Assembly (NCBI GenBank): GCA_947053655.1
Contig: CAMRTO010000009.1
Coordinates: forward strand, 1-53,801
DNA length: 53,801 nucleotides
From: an uncultured Clostridia bacterium
Lineage (GTDB): Bacteria > Bacillota > Clostridia > Christensenellales > Borkfalkiaceae
Direction of reading: 5' to 3'
Every line of letters begins with the position of its first letter. Position 1 is the first letter of the stretch. Shown in pieces: positions 33,957 to 42,159 of this stretch. The position numbers were made by a program, and so were the translations under genes. The notes beneath the pieces were generated by a model. The model had not been told where the DNA came from. It searched no databases and saw nothing but the letters and a program-made list of their open reading frames with translations.

Positions 33957-35459
33957 TTATTCTATTACGTTTCCGTCTTTATCCAACTTTCCGTTTGTAC
34001 ATTGCACGGTGAAGTTGCTTGAATAGTCGTCCCAATCTCTATCTTTATCTATCGCATTCCATTGCGCTGTCGTACCGTTAAACTTAATGCTTGTAAGATT
34101 TTTACAATAGCTGAACACGGAGTCGCCTATATAAGCAACGCTGTCGGGTATGGTAACGGTTGTAAGACTGCTGCAATAGCTGAACATAGTGTCGCCTATA
34201 AAAGTAATGCCGTCGGGTAAAATTATGCTTTCAAGACTTTCGCATTCGTTGAACACGGAGTCGCCTATAAAAGTAATGCCGTCGGGTAAAATTATGCTTG
34301 TAAGACTTTCGCAATATTCGAATGCGTTGTCGCCTATCGAAGTGATGCTGTCGGGTATGGTTATGCTTCCGAGATTGCGGCAATAGCCGAAAGCGTTGTC
34401 GCCTATCGAAGTGACGCTGTCGGGTATAGTTATACTGGCAAGATTGCGGCAATAAACGAACATGGAGTCGCTTATCGAAGTAACGCCGTCGGGAATAGTT
34501 ATACTTGTAAGACTGCTGCAAAGGTTGAACGCATATTTGCCTATATAAGTAACGCTGTCCTGTACGTTTACGCTTGTAAGCCGGCTGCAATTGTTGAATG
34601 CATATTTGCCTATATAAGTAACGCCGTCGGGTATATTTATGCTTGTAATACCGGAGCAACCGCGGAACGCGTTATCGAAAATTATTTTTGTTTTTTCATT
34701 AATTATGTATGTTTCTTTTGAACGGTCATTTGCTTTTATAAGTACTATACAAGGCGTAGCGTCGTTGCCGAGATACGAGGCGTTTTCGTATTCGTTATAT
34801 TTCATTGAATTACAACCCAGAAAAATGTCGTCGCCTAAATAAGAAATATTTTCCGAAATGTTTAAATTTGTAAGTTTAAAGCATTGATAAAATGCATAAT
34901 CGTCTATCGAGGTAACGCTGTCGGGTACGGTTATGCTTGTAAGAGAGGAACATCTACAGAAGGCCCCGACGCCGATAGTGGTTAAACCGTCTGGCAACGT
35001 AACGTCCGTCAGACTGTAACAGTGATTAAAAGTATAACCGTTTATACGTGTTATGCCGTTGCCTACGGTTACGCTTTTAAGCATGGAGCAGTCTTCAAAC
35101 GCCTCATTGTATATATCGGTAACGCTGTCCGGTATAGTTATACTTGTAAGAGCGGTACAGCCTTTAAATGCGCCGTAGCCGATTAAGGTGATACTGTCGG
35201 GTATGGTAACGGTAGTAAGAGCCTCGCAACGGGAGAATGCAAGCGCGCTTATTGCCGTTACGGGCTTTCCTTTATAAGTTGAAGGTATAATTATTTCAGG
35301 CGTATTGACGTCAACTACGTTACTGACCATATAGCCGTCGCCGTGCCTTTCGAATTCCAGCACGTCCTTTTCGGAGCAAGCGGTTAAGCATAGCGCTGCA
35401 ACGGCGGTACAGGTAATTGCCGCTATGGCAATAAGCAGGACCAAAAACTTCTTTTTCAA
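33957..35459 (-). CDS. BspA-like leucine-rich-repeat lipoprotein
   Basis: A 500-residue exported lipoprotein. The signal peptide ends in the lipobox LTAC (Cys28). Residues about 55-480 are BspA/TpLRR-type leucine-rich repeats of 23 residues, with the consensus LTSITIPDSVTSIGDNAF followed by xxC. More than a dozen units are recognisable, interrupted near 215-260 by a degenerate section (MKYNEYENASYLGN). The DNA repeats are so similar that repeat number could change by slippage or recombination. Such proteins bind host or bacterial surfaces in gut and oral bacteria. It is monocistronic, divergent from spoIIGA. Confidence 0.93.
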   Translation of the reverse strand: MKKKFLVLLIAIAAITCTAVAALCLTACSEKDVLEFERHGDGYMVSNVVDVNTPEIIIPSTYKGKPVTAISALAFSRCEALTTVTIPDSITLIGYGAFKGCTALTSITIPDSVTDIYNEAFEDCSMLKSVTVGNGITRINGYTFNHCYSLTDVTLPDGLTTIGVGAFCRCSSLTSITVPDSVTSIDDYAFYQCFKLTNLNISENISYLGDDIFLGCNSMKYNEYENASYLGNDATPCIVLIKANDRSKETYIINEKTKIIFDNAFRGCSGITSINIPDGVTYIGKYAFNNCSRLTSVNVQDSVTYIGKYAFNLCSSLTSITIPDGVTSISDSMFVYCRNLASITIPDSVTSIGDNAFGYCRNLGSITIPDSITSIGDNAFEYCESLTSIILPDGITFIGDSVFNECESLESIILPDGITFIGDTMFSYCSSLTTVTIPDSVAYIGDSVFSYCKNLTSIKFNGTTAQWNAIDKDRDWDDYSSNFTVQCTNGKLDKDGNVIE

Positions 35460-35548
35460 TATTTTTTCCTCATTTTATGCGTTATATAAACGACGTATAA
35501 AGTATAACACGGGTTATAAGTTTTTTCAAGTGAATAATGCATGAATTA

Positions 35549-35615
35549 CAAACGACGCTATTCGACGGATTGCGTCGTTATTTTATATTTTAAAACAGGA
35601 CAGTTACGCTATAAT
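35549..35615 (+). promoter_or_regulatory. spoIIGA control region: Spo0A-like box and -10
   Basis: TTCGACG at 35561-35567 differs by one base from the Spo0A box (TTCGACA, the complement of TGTCGAA). It lies in the loop of an inverted repeat (AACGACGC at 35550 with GCGTCGTT). TATAAT at 35610-35615 has no good -35 at 17 bases, as expected for a Spo0A-activated spoIIG promoter. The ATG is only about four bases past the predicted start of transcription. Confidence 0.45.
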
Positions 35616-35625
35616 TCCTTTTACG

Positions 35626-36408
35626 ATGCAGGTCTATGTCGAGCTTGCCCTGCTTGAAAATTTCTGTATGGATTTCACGTTGCTGTACTGCGCGAAGCTG
35701 GTCTGTAAAAACAGGGCTTCCTTCTGGCGGGTGGCGTTCGCCGCCGCGATAGGCGCGTGCTTTGCCGTAGTGTTTCCGCTGTTTAAGCTTAAAGGCGTGT
35801 GGGCGGTAACGGTAAAATTGATTTCCGGCGCGGCAATTTGTCTGCTGGCGGGCAAGTTTAAGGGTTTTAAAGCATATTTTAAATTAACGGGTGTATTTTG
35901 CGCTTTTACGTTTGTCCTCGGCGGCGCAATGATAGCAATTTTTTCGCTTGCGGGGCTGGAGTATACCGGCGGCGCGGGATATACGCTTTCGTCCGTCCCT
36001 ATAGGGATACCGCTTTTCGGGGCGCTGATTCTTATTATCTGCGCGCGCAAAATCGCAAAAAAGCTTAAAAAGGCGGACAAGACCACCGTAAACTGCCGCA
36101 TTTTTTCGGGCGGTAAAAGCGTTGAAATTTCCGGCTTTTTCGACAGCGGCAACAGCGTTTATTCTTCGGGCAGACCGGTAAGCGTTATACCGCTTACCGC
36201 CGCTTTGAAAATCGTGGACGAAAGCCTCCTTAAAGAGGAGGTCAAAATACATACCGTAGCGGGCAGCAAAAAAATCAAAATATTCACTGCGGACAAAATA
36301 GAAATTTACTCCGGCGAAAAAACCGAAACGGTTAAAGACGTAAAAATTGGGATAAGCCCCCGTCCCGTAGGCGGAGCGGTTCTTCATCCCGACCTGTTGG
36401 AGGAGTAA
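35626..36408 (+). CDS. spoIIGA: Sigma-E processing peptidase SpoIIGA
   Basis: A 260-residue membrane aspartic protease that cleaves the pro-sequence of sigma-E in the mother cell. The N-terminal half has about five hydrophobic segments (MQVYVELALLENFCMDFTLL onward). The C-terminal half carries the catalytic motif GFFDSGNSVY near 168-177, with Asp in DSGN as the active-site residue. The start of sigE follows the stop directly, the conserved spoIIG operon. No Shine-Dalgarno is visible before the ATG. Confidence 0.93.
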   Translation: MQVYVELALLENFCMDFTLLYCAKLVCKNRASFWRVAFAAAIGACFAVVFPLFKLKGVWAVTVKLISGAAICLLAGKFKGFKAYFKLTGVFCAFTFVLGGAMIAIFSLAGLEYTGGAGYTLSSVPIGIPLFGALILIICARKIAKKLKKADKTTVNCRIFSGGKSVEISGFFDSGNSVYSSGRPVSVIPLTAALKIVDESLLKEEVKIHTVAGSKKIKIFTADKIEIYSGEKTETVKDVKIGISPRPVGGAVLHPDLLEE

Positions 36409-37104
36409 ATGTTCGAAAAAATCAAACATATTTTATCGCTTATATTCGGGAAAAACACGCTGGATTATATCTGCGGAACGGAAGCTTTGCCCATGCCCTT
36501 TTCTCAGGAGGAGGAAAGCGACAAAATTTCCCTTCTGGAAAGCGGGGACGAGCATGCCAAGTCGGAGTTGGTGGAGCACAATCTCCGCCTTGTCGTGTAC
36601 ATAGCCAAAAAGTTCGAGGGCTCGGGCGTGGACGGCGACGACCTTGTTTCCGTCGGGACGATAGGTCTTATCAAAGCCATAAATTCTTTTAAGTCGGACA
36701 AGAATATCAAGCTTGCCACGTACGCTTCGCGCTGTATAGAAAACGAAATTTTAATGTATTTGAGACGCATGTCGCGGCTTAAACAGGAGGTAAGCTTCGA
36801 CGAGCCGTTGAATACCGACTGGGAAGGCAACGAGCTTTTACTCTCCGACGTTATGGGTACGGACGCGGATACGGTTTACTCCGATATAGAGGGCGGCGTC
36901 GAGCGCGAGCTTTTGCAGGCTTCGCTGTCCAAGCTTCCGCCGAGGGAGCAGAGAATTATGCGCATGCGCTTTGCCCTGGACGGCGGCGACGAAATGACGC
37001 AAAAGGACGTGGCAGACAAACTGGGCATATCGCAAAGCTATATTTCAAGACTTGAAAAGAAAATAATTTCCAAGCTGAAAAAGGATATTTCCAAACAGAT
37101 TTAA
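36409..37104 (+). CDS. sigE: RNA polymerase sigma factor SigE
   Basis: A 231-residue sigma-70 family protein. The N-terminal stretch (MFEKIKHILSLIFGKN) is the hydrophobic pro-sequence region removed by SpoIIGA. Region 2 is HNLRLVVYIAKKFEGSGVD followed by GTIGLIKAINSF and TYASRCIENEILMYLRR. Region 4 is the C-terminal HTH (MTQKDVADKLGISQSYISRL). Position behind spoIIGA supports sigma-E rather than sigma-K. It directs early mother-cell transcription, for example the yqfC promoter candidate at 12924. Confidence 0.95.
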   Translation: MFEKIKHILSLIFGKNTLDYICGTEALPMPFSQEEESDKISLLESGDEHAKSELVEHNLRLVVYIAKKFEGSGVDGDDLVSVGTIGLIKAINSFKSDKNIKLATYASRCIENEILMYLRRMSRLKQEVSFDEPLNTDWEGNELLLSDVMGTDADTVYSDIEGGVERELLQASLSKLPPREQRIMRMRFALDGGDEMTQKDVADKLGISQSYISRLEKKIISKLKKDISKQI

Positions 37105-37126
37105 TATGTATAAGAGGGAAAAACGG

Positions 37127-37152
37127 ACGCGCCTTTCGGGCGCGTTTTTTTT
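37127..37152 (+). terminator. Terminator after sigE
   Basis: ACGCGCC pairs with GGCGCGT, followed by a run of eight T. Confidence 0.85.
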
Positions 37153-37281
37153 GCGGCGGATGAAAATCCAAACGACGAAAACCGACCTGTTTCGTACTTT
37201 GTTTACAGCATTCGCGTAAAGAAGAAGGTTAAAATTGTTTTCACTTCGCCGCCGCGGGAAAAAATTGATTTTTTCCGTGTG

Positions 37282-37311
37282 GAATAATTTGCGCGTATTA
37301 AATGCATACTG
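37282..37311 (+). promoter_or_regulatory. Possible sigma-F/sigma-G promoter for sigG
   Basis: GAATA (37282-37286), 18 bases, CATACTG (37305-37311). This matches the sigma-F/G pattern GnATR-N17-18-CATnnTA with one mismatch. sigG is turned on by sigma-F and by itself in Bacillus, which agrees. The leader to the ATG is about 70 bases. Confidence 0.55.
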
Positions 37312-37390
37312 TTGCAGGGAGAGAAATTTCCGTTTAAATAAAACATATCCCGAAGCGTCCGTTACATACTCAAAAAGGGGGATATGTTTA

Positions 37391-38161
37391 ATGTTGCAAA
37401 AAGTTGTTATATGCGGCGTGGATACTTCGGGACTGCCTTTGCTTACGTCAAAGGAACAGCAGGAGCTTATGGTAAAGCTTAAAGGCGGCGACGAGCGCGC
37501 CCGCGAGCGGTTCATTACGGGTAATCTTCGTCTGGTGCTGTCGCTGGTAAGAAGATTCTGGGCGAAAAACGCCAACGCTGACGACGTTTTTCAGGCGGGC
37601 TGCGTCGGGCTTATAAAGGCGATAGACAATTTCGATTTGTCCGTCGGCGTAAAATTTTCCACATACGCCGTTCCAATGATACTCGGCGAAATTAAGAGGT
37701 ATTTGAGGGACGGAAACAGTTTAAGGGTTTCCCGCTCTATACGCGATACGGCGTATCAGGTATTGAAGGTACGTGAAAAGCTGGAAGCCGAGGACGAGGA
37801 CGTAACCTACGATAAAATCGCCAAGGAAATGAATATCGCCGTATCCGAAGTGGCATACGCTTTGGACGCCATTTCAGACCCCGTTTCCCTGTACGAGCCG
37901 GTATATAACAAATCGGGCGACACGCTGCTTTTAATGGACCAGATATTCGACACAAAAAACAACGACGAGGTATGGACGGAAAAGGCGGCTTTATACGACG
38001 CAATATCGCGGCTCGAAGGGCGCGAGAAGAAAATTCTGTTTTTAAGATATTTCGAGGGAAAGACTCAGACGGAAATTTCGCAGGAGGTGGGTATTTCGCA
38101 GGCGCAGGTTTCCCGTCTTGAAAAAACCGCTTTAAAGCAGATAAAAAGCCGTATTTCTTAA
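37391..38161 (+). CDS. sigG: RNA polymerase forespore sigma factor SigG
   Basis: A 256-residue sigma factor. The N-terminal MLQKVVICGVDTSGLPLLT closely follows the SigG-specific sequence (xxVEICGVDTSxLPVL), including the segment bound by the anti-sigma CsfB in Bacillus. Region 2 is GNLRLVLSLVRRFW, then GCVGLIKAIDNFDLSVGVKF and YAVPMILGEIKRYLRD. Region 3 is SISDPVSLYEPVYN-like (AISDPVSLYEPVYN), and region 4 is QTEISQEVGISQAQVSRLEK. The ATG at 37391 is preceded by AGGGGG. A sigma-F/G-like promoter lies upstream, implying autoactivation in the forespore. Confidence 0.96.
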   Translation: MLQKVVICGVDTSGLPLLTSKEQQELMVKLKGGDERARERFITGNLRLVLSLVRRFWAKNANADDVFQAGCVGLIKAIDNFDLSVGVKFSTYAVPMILGEIKRYLRDGNSLRVSRSIRDTAYQVLKVREKLEAEDEDVTYDKIAKEMNIAVSEVAYALDAISDPVSLYEPVYNKSGDTLLLMDQIFDTKNNDEVWTEKAALYDAISRLEGREKKILFLRYFEGKTQTEISQEVGISQAQVSRLEKTALKQIKSRIS

Positions 38162-38176
38162 AACCGTAAATAATAA

Positions 38177-38209
38177 AAACCGGTCTTTGTTTTAAAAAGA
38201 CCGGTTTAA
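38177..38209 (+). terminator. Terminator after sigG
   Basis: AAACCGGTCTTT pairs with AAAGACCGGTTT, 15 bases past the stop codon. Confidence 0.8.
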
Positions 38210-38323
38210 TTATGCTTAAAAAGCGTTATAATTATATGAAAATGACTTAAAATTTAAGCGTTTTGTCTTAAAATTGATAATTTTTGCCAAAAACCGTAGC
38301 CCTTCGATTTCATAAAATAATAA

Positions 38324-38352
38324 TTGACATTTAAAATTTTATATATTATATT
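38324..38352 (+). promoter_or_regulatory. Sigma-A-like promoter for the 38433 gene
   Basis: TTGACA (38324-38329), 17 bases, TATATT (38347-38352). The leader is about 75 bases, ending in AAGGAGA before the ATG. Confidence 0.7.
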
Positions 38353-38432
38353 AAGTAAGTCATAACAAATTCGTTAAGTCCGAATACGAAGTTCCGCCCC
38401 GCGCGGGACAAGTATTTCTAAGGAGACAGTTA

Positions 38433-38789
38433 ATGACTGTAGAAGAATGTTACGAAGCTATTAAGGGCGATTATACCGAAGCTGCGGCGCGTTACAAAAC
38501 GGATGATAAAATCAAAAAAGCAATGCGCAAAGCGTTAAGCGACGGGTGCTTTTCCGTTCTTTGCGGCGCGGCCGAGTGCGGCGACGCGGAGGAAACCCTG
38601 AACGCCGCGCAGGAGCTCAGAACGATTTGTTCCAATCTTTCGTTCAGGAATCTCGGCTATTCGGTTACAGCGTTTGCGGAGTGTATCCGCGCAAACGGTT
38701 TCGGCAAAGAAGCGGAAGCGCTTTTAAAGCAGGTGAAAAAGGATTATGCGCTGACAAGCGCGTGCGTCCGTCTCGTCACCGACGAATAA
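38433..38789 (+). CDS. Small helical protein, possibly a histidine-less HPt-like domain
   Basis: A 118-residue, all-helical cytosolic protein with AAGGAGA before the ATG and its own promoter. The layout resembles an HPt phosphotransfer four-helix bundle: a helix of about 15 residues (FSVLCGAAECGDAEETLN), then AAQELRTICSNLSFRNLGYS where HPt domains have AHxLKGxxxNLGxxxL, then another helix. The phosphoryl-accepting His is replaced by Gln. That similarity is by eye only; if right, the protein is a non-phosphorylatable binding domain. A CvpA-like gene follows after 32 bases and may be co-transcribed. Confidence 0.75.
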   Translation: MTVEECYEAIKGDYTEAAARYKTDDKIKKAMRKALSDGCFSVLCGAAECGDAEETLNAAQELRTICSNLSFRNLGYSVTAFAECIRANGFGKEAEALLKQVKKDYALTSACVRLVTDE

Positions 38790-38821
38790 GATAATTACTT
38801 AAAATTACGGAGGAAGTGCAT

Positions 38822-39397
38822 ATGGTAGCCGCTGACTGGATAGCAATCGCGCTTGTCGTTTGCACTTGTGCTTTGGGCGCGCTGGTAGGCTTCGGAAAAG
38901 GATTGAAAAGCCTTACCGACGGTATCTTCGGGATAATAGTTTCGGTATTTATCTGTTACTGTCTCGGCGGATTTATAATGTCGTTGCCCTTCGTTAAGGA
39001 TTTGCTCGATAAAATTACCGCTTCCATGACGGGTAAAAACGCTTTTTGCGACTGGCTTTTGAAAATTCATATAGAAGTGGTAATATATTATATTCTGCTT
39101 TTTATTGCGGTTCAGTTGATACGCGTTCCCGTGGTGCTGTTGGTGAAGCTGATACTTGAAATAAACAACCCCGTATTCAAAATAATAAACAGAATTCTCG
39201 GCGCGGTGCTTTTTCTTGCGGTTGCGGCTATGGTCGTAATGTTCGTATTCCAGATTTTTTACTGGGTGCAGGGCGCCGTCGACGGACACGGACTTTACGG
39301 AAAGCTTCAGGGCAGTGTTTTCAGGCTGGACGGACTTTATCTCAAAAATCCGCTTTCATCCCTGCCCGACAGAATTTTGTCTTTCAGGGTCAAATAA
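38822..39397 (+). CDS. CvpA-like membrane protein
   Basis: A 191-residue protein with four hydrophobic segments near residues 5-22, 33-55, 84-110 and 122-147. The opening DWIAIALVVCTCALGALVGFGKG followed by LxDxxxxIV is the CvpA/colicin V production protein pattern (gene near an unknown in most Bacillota). The ATG at 38822 has GGAGG at ideal distance; a GTG six bases earlier is in frame but less well placed. The role of CvpA-like proteins is not settled, with links to envelope homeostasis and secretion. Confidence 0.7.
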   Translation: MVAADWIAIALVVCTCALGALVGFGKGLKSLTDGIFGIIVSVFICYCLGGFIMSLPFVKDLLDKITASMTGKNAFCDWLLKIHIEVVIYYILLFIAVQLIRVPVVLLVKLILEINNPVFKIINRILGAVLFLAVAAMVVMFVFQIFYWVQGAVDGHGLYGKLQGSVFRLDGLYLKNPLSSLPDRILSFRVK

Positions 39398-39414
39398 ATT
39401 TAATTGCGTAAAAG

Positions 39415-39447
39415 ATGCGGCAGGCAATAAATTATTGCCTGCCGCAT
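39415..39447 (+). terminator. Terminator after the CvpA-like gene
   Basis: A 16-base perfect stem beginning ATGCGGCAGGCAATAA. Confidence 0.75.
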
Positions 39448-39487
39448 ATATTATTACATAATAAAAAAAAATTCGGGCGTTTTGCGT

Positions 39488-39817
39488 ATGGAGTTCACTT
39501 TTTCCCAACTTAAACAAAAGGACGTCATTAATCTGTCCGACGGAAAAAATTTGGGCAGAGTATGCGATATCACCGTCACGTTTCCTGAAAACGGCTTTAC
39601 CGGCATAACCGTTACGGGCTGTAAGGGTTTCAGGTTTTCCAAACAGGAGCTGTTTATTCCCGTAAAAAACGTCGTGAAGGTCGGTGAGGACGCCGTCCTC
39701 GTCAAGCTGTCTGACGGAAAGCCGCAACCCGACAGCCCGCCGAAGCATCCGCCGAAATGTCCGCCCGACCACTGTCCGCCGCCGCGCGACAGGCGCAGCT
39801 ACGACGAATACGAATAA
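39488..39817 (+). CDS. PRC-barrel protein, YlmC/YmxH family
   Basis: A 109-residue protein. Residues 1-80 are a PRC barrel of the YlmC/YmxH type (MEFTFSQLKQKDVINLSDGK, then LGRVCDITVTF, FRFSKQELFIPVKNVVKVGE). The family is linked to sporulation in Bacillota. The last 28 residues form a Pro/Cys/His-rich tail (PPKHPPKCPPDHCPPP), which could bind metal and is not usual. An in-frame TTG at 39482 is an alternative start. It lies tail-to-tail with the DUF4363 gene, with three bases between. Confidence 0.82.
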   Translation: MEFTFSQLKQKDVINLSDGKNLGRVCDITVTFPENGFTGITVTGCKGFRFSKQELFIPVKNVVKVGEDAVLVKLSDGKPQPDSPPKHPPKCPPDHCPPPRDRRSYDEYE

Positions 39818-39820
39818 TTT

Positions 39821-40198
39821 TTACAGAATATTTTCAAGCTTTAACGTGTATGCGTCGGGCAGGTTTTTGACGATTTCCTTGAGGACTTCTATTTTTCCGA
39901 GGGCAAGCTCGTATTCGCCCTCGTAGATAAGTCCGCACGCCTCGCTCAGCCAGTAATCTATATAAGAAATATCGTTGTGCGGGACGAAGATGTGAAGCTT
40001 GCTTTTTTTGTCCGCCCAAAGCGTCCTTACGGCATAGCCGTCCTCCCTGTCGGCAGTGTTTGCTTCAACCTTTTTATACAGCGCGTCGACTGCGTTTCCG
40101 AAGTCCTCAAACTGTCTTTTCGTGTAAATTTCCACGCCTATAAACGTGCCTATACAAAGGGCGAGCGCGGCAAGAGTGTAAATTACGGACTTTACCAT
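39821..40198 (-). CDS. DUF4363-like membrane-anchored protein
   Basis: A 125-residue protein with an N-terminal membrane segment (residues 4-24) and an extracytoplasmic helical domain (KLHIFVPHNDISYIDYWLSE, then helix-rich to the end) in the DUF4363 style. Its start overlaps the stop of the upstream DUF421 gene by 7 bases; DUF4363 genes next to DUF421 genes are a known clostridial pairing. Function unknown; probably a subunit of the DUF421 membrane protein. Confidence 0.78.
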   Translation of the reverse strand: MVKSVIYTLAALALCIGTFIGVEIYTKRQFEDFGNAVDALYKKVEANTADREDGYAVRTLWADKKSKLHIFVPHNDISYIDYWLSEACGLIYEGEYELALGKIEVLKEIVKNLPDAYTLKLENIL

Positions 40199-40866
40199 TC
40201 GCGCTTGACCTCCGTTTTGAGAATTTTATATTTTTCGCCTTTCTTCTGAAAGTAAACTTTGCCCTCGCTGTTAAGCGTCATTACAAGCACGTCTTTCAAT
40301 TTTGCGTTCTGTTCCTTTAAAAAGCTTTGTATCTCGTCCTGCGTCATTCCGCAAACGGCGAGATTTTTTTTGTCCGCTTTTCCGTTTTCAATTAAAAGCA
40401 GCGACAGGGAGGAAGTCGACTTGTCCGGATTTTCCAGCGCGGAAAAGCTTCCGTTCGCCTCGTAAATGCCGTAATACACGTCGTCAAGGGAAAAATATCC
40501 CGCAACGCGCATGCTTTCGATAAGGTCGCTTACGTCGAGATTGTTTTTCTTTAACTGGTACTCGTCAAGACCGTTCTTGTTTATCACCACCGCGGGGGAA
40601 CCGCATACGATAGTCTTCATAGGTTTAAACCATATGTCTATAAGCAGAACAATCTGGTGCAGGATAAATATTGCTATTATGGCGATAATTCCGTAAAGTA
40701 AAGGAATTGAAGTGTCCGCCATGGGTATGCAGGCAAGCTCTGCGATAAGCAGCGTTATTACAAATTCGAAGGGCTGCATTTCGCCTATCTGGCTTTTCCC
40801 CATAAGGCGCATGACAAGCAGCAAAGTTATGAATATAATCGCCGTGCGAATAAAAACGATAGCCAT
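40192..40866 (-). CDS. DUF421 (YetF-like) membrane protein
   Basis: A 224-residue protein with three N-terminal membrane helices (VFIRTAIIFITLLLVMRLMG, then about 35-55 and 60-82) and a cytosolic alpha/beta domain with the DUF421 signature GSPAVVINKNGLDEYQLKKN and LIESMRVAGYFSLDDV. YetF-type proteins of Bacillus are spore/membrane proteins of unclear role; some relatives act in spore germination or ion homeostasis. The ATG at 40866 starts just before the first helix; upstream codons read into non-family sequence. No Shine-Dalgarno is visible. It is co-transcribed with the DUF4363 gene. Confidence 0.85.
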   Translation of the reverse strand: MAIVFIRTAIIFITLLLVMRLMGKSQIGEMQPFEFVITLLIAELACIPMADTSIPLLYGIIAIIAIFILHQIVLLIDIWFKPMKTIVCGSPAVVINKNGLDEYQLKKNNLDVSDLIESMRVAGYFSLDDVYYGIYEANGSFSALENPDKSTSSLSLLLIENGKADKKNLAVCGMTQDEIQSFLKEQNAKLKDVLVMTLNSEGKVYFQKKGEKYKILKTEVKREW

Positions 40867-40900
40867 AATATAAGTTTGTACAAAATTAAATTCAATATTC

Positions 40901-40929
40901 TTGCTTATGAACGCGCCGTGTGCTATAAT
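40901..40929 (+). promoter_or_regulatory. Sigma-A-like promoter for the folate operon
   Basis: TTGCTT (40901-40906), 17 bases, TATAAT (40924-40929). GGAGGG follows, before the TTG start of folC at 40954. Confidence 0.7.
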
Positions 40930-40953
40930 AATTGCGGTTAAACGGAGGGAGTT

Positions 40954-42159
40954 TTGAGGTACGAAGGCTCGGCTTTTACGTCGGAAAATTTCAACCGCGG
41001 CGAGATGCGTTTCGGCACGCAGGTGACGCGCGCGCTTTTGGACAGGCTTTCCTGTCCGGATAAAAAACTGAAAATTATCCACGTGGCGGGCAGTAACGGC
41101 AAAGGTTCCGTATGCGAATATATGACTCGTATCCTGCTTGCCGCGGGCAAGCGGACGGGAACGTTTACTTCGCCCGCCGTTTACGACTATTGCGAGCAGT
41201 TTACCGTAGACGGCGTTCCCTTGACTCATGACAAAGTTAAAGGATATATCGACAAAGTTTTATCCGTGTCGGACGGGCTTTCTCCTACGGCGTTCGAGAC
41301 CGAGACGGCGGCGGCGTTTTACGCCTTTTATAAAGAGGGGTGCGAGTATGCCGTAATAGAGTGCGGTCTGGGCGGTCTTACGGACGCCACGAACGCGGCG
41401 GAAAACAAACTGATTGCGATAATCAACTCCGTGTCGTTGGAGCATACCGCTTACCTCGGCGACACTGTCGAAAAGATATGCGCGCAGAAAGCCGGAATTA
41501 TCCGCGGCTGTCCCGCCGTGGTCAACAGTCTGCAAACCGAGGCGGCGGAAAAATATTTCCGCTCTGTCGGGGCGGAAATTGCGGAGACCCCGCGCGAAAC
41601 AGTTTACGGCGATAAGACGGCTTTTTCGGTAGGAGGGGAGAGATACGTTACCCGAATGCTCGGGCACGCCCAGCCCTATAACGCCGCTGCGGCGATAGCC
41701 GCGGCAAAAGCGATAGGTATAAACGGCGCGGCGATAAAAAAGGGGATTGCGGAAGCGGATTTAAGCGGCAGGATAGAAGTGATTTTTGCAGGCGGAGTAA
41801 AATACGTGCTTGACGGAGCGCATAATCCCGTGGCGTTTGCACCCGTTTGCGGATTTCTCAAAAACGAAAATCCCGAAAACGTAACGGCGGTTTACGGCTG
41901 TCTTTCCGACAAGGATATCGACGGCTGTCTGAAACGGCTTTCCGCTACGGCGGAAAACGTTATATGCGTACGGTGTCCGTCGCCGCGCGCGCTTTCCGAG
42001 GACGCGGTTTACGCCGCGTGCGCAAAATATTTCAAACACGTAATCAAAGCGGACGGCATAGCCGCCGCGCTGGATGGGGCGGATACGGGCACCGTTGCGG
42101 TGTGCGGTTCGTTCACTCTTTTGAAGGAGGCAAGGTCATGGATAGAGAAAAGGCTGTAA
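40954..42159 (+). CDS. folC: Folylpolyglutamate/dihydrofolate synthase
   Basis: A 401-residue Mur-ligase-fold enzyme that adds glutamate to folates and/or dihydropteroate. The P-loop is HVAGSNGKGSVCEY (about residues 43-56), followed by GTFTSPAVYDYCEQF, the conserved ECGLGGLTDATN and, in the C-terminal domain, VLDGAHNPVAF. It starts at TTG with GGAGG 4-10 bases upstream. First gene of a folate operon with folP and folBK; the 3' end overlaps the small 42138 gene. Confidence 0.95.
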   Translation: MRYEGSAFTSENFNRGEMRFGTQVTRALLDRLSCPDKKLKIIHVAGSNGKGSVCEYMTRILLAAGKRTGTFTSPAVYDYCEQFTVDGVPLTHDKVKGYIDKVLSVSDGLSPTAFETETAAAFYAFYKEGCEYAVIECGLGGLTDATNAAENKLIAIINSVSLEHTAYLGDTVEKICAQKAGIIRGCPAVVNSLQTEAAEKYFRSVGAEIAETPRETVYGDKTAFSVGGERYVTRMLGHAQPYNAAAAIAAAKAIGINGAAIKKGIAEADLSGRIEVIFAGGVKYVLDGAHNPVAFAPVCGFLKNENPENVTAVYGCLSDKDIDGCLKRLSATAENVICVRCPSPRALSEDAVYAACAKYFKHVIKADGIAAALDGADTGTVAVCGSFTLLKEARSWIEKRL

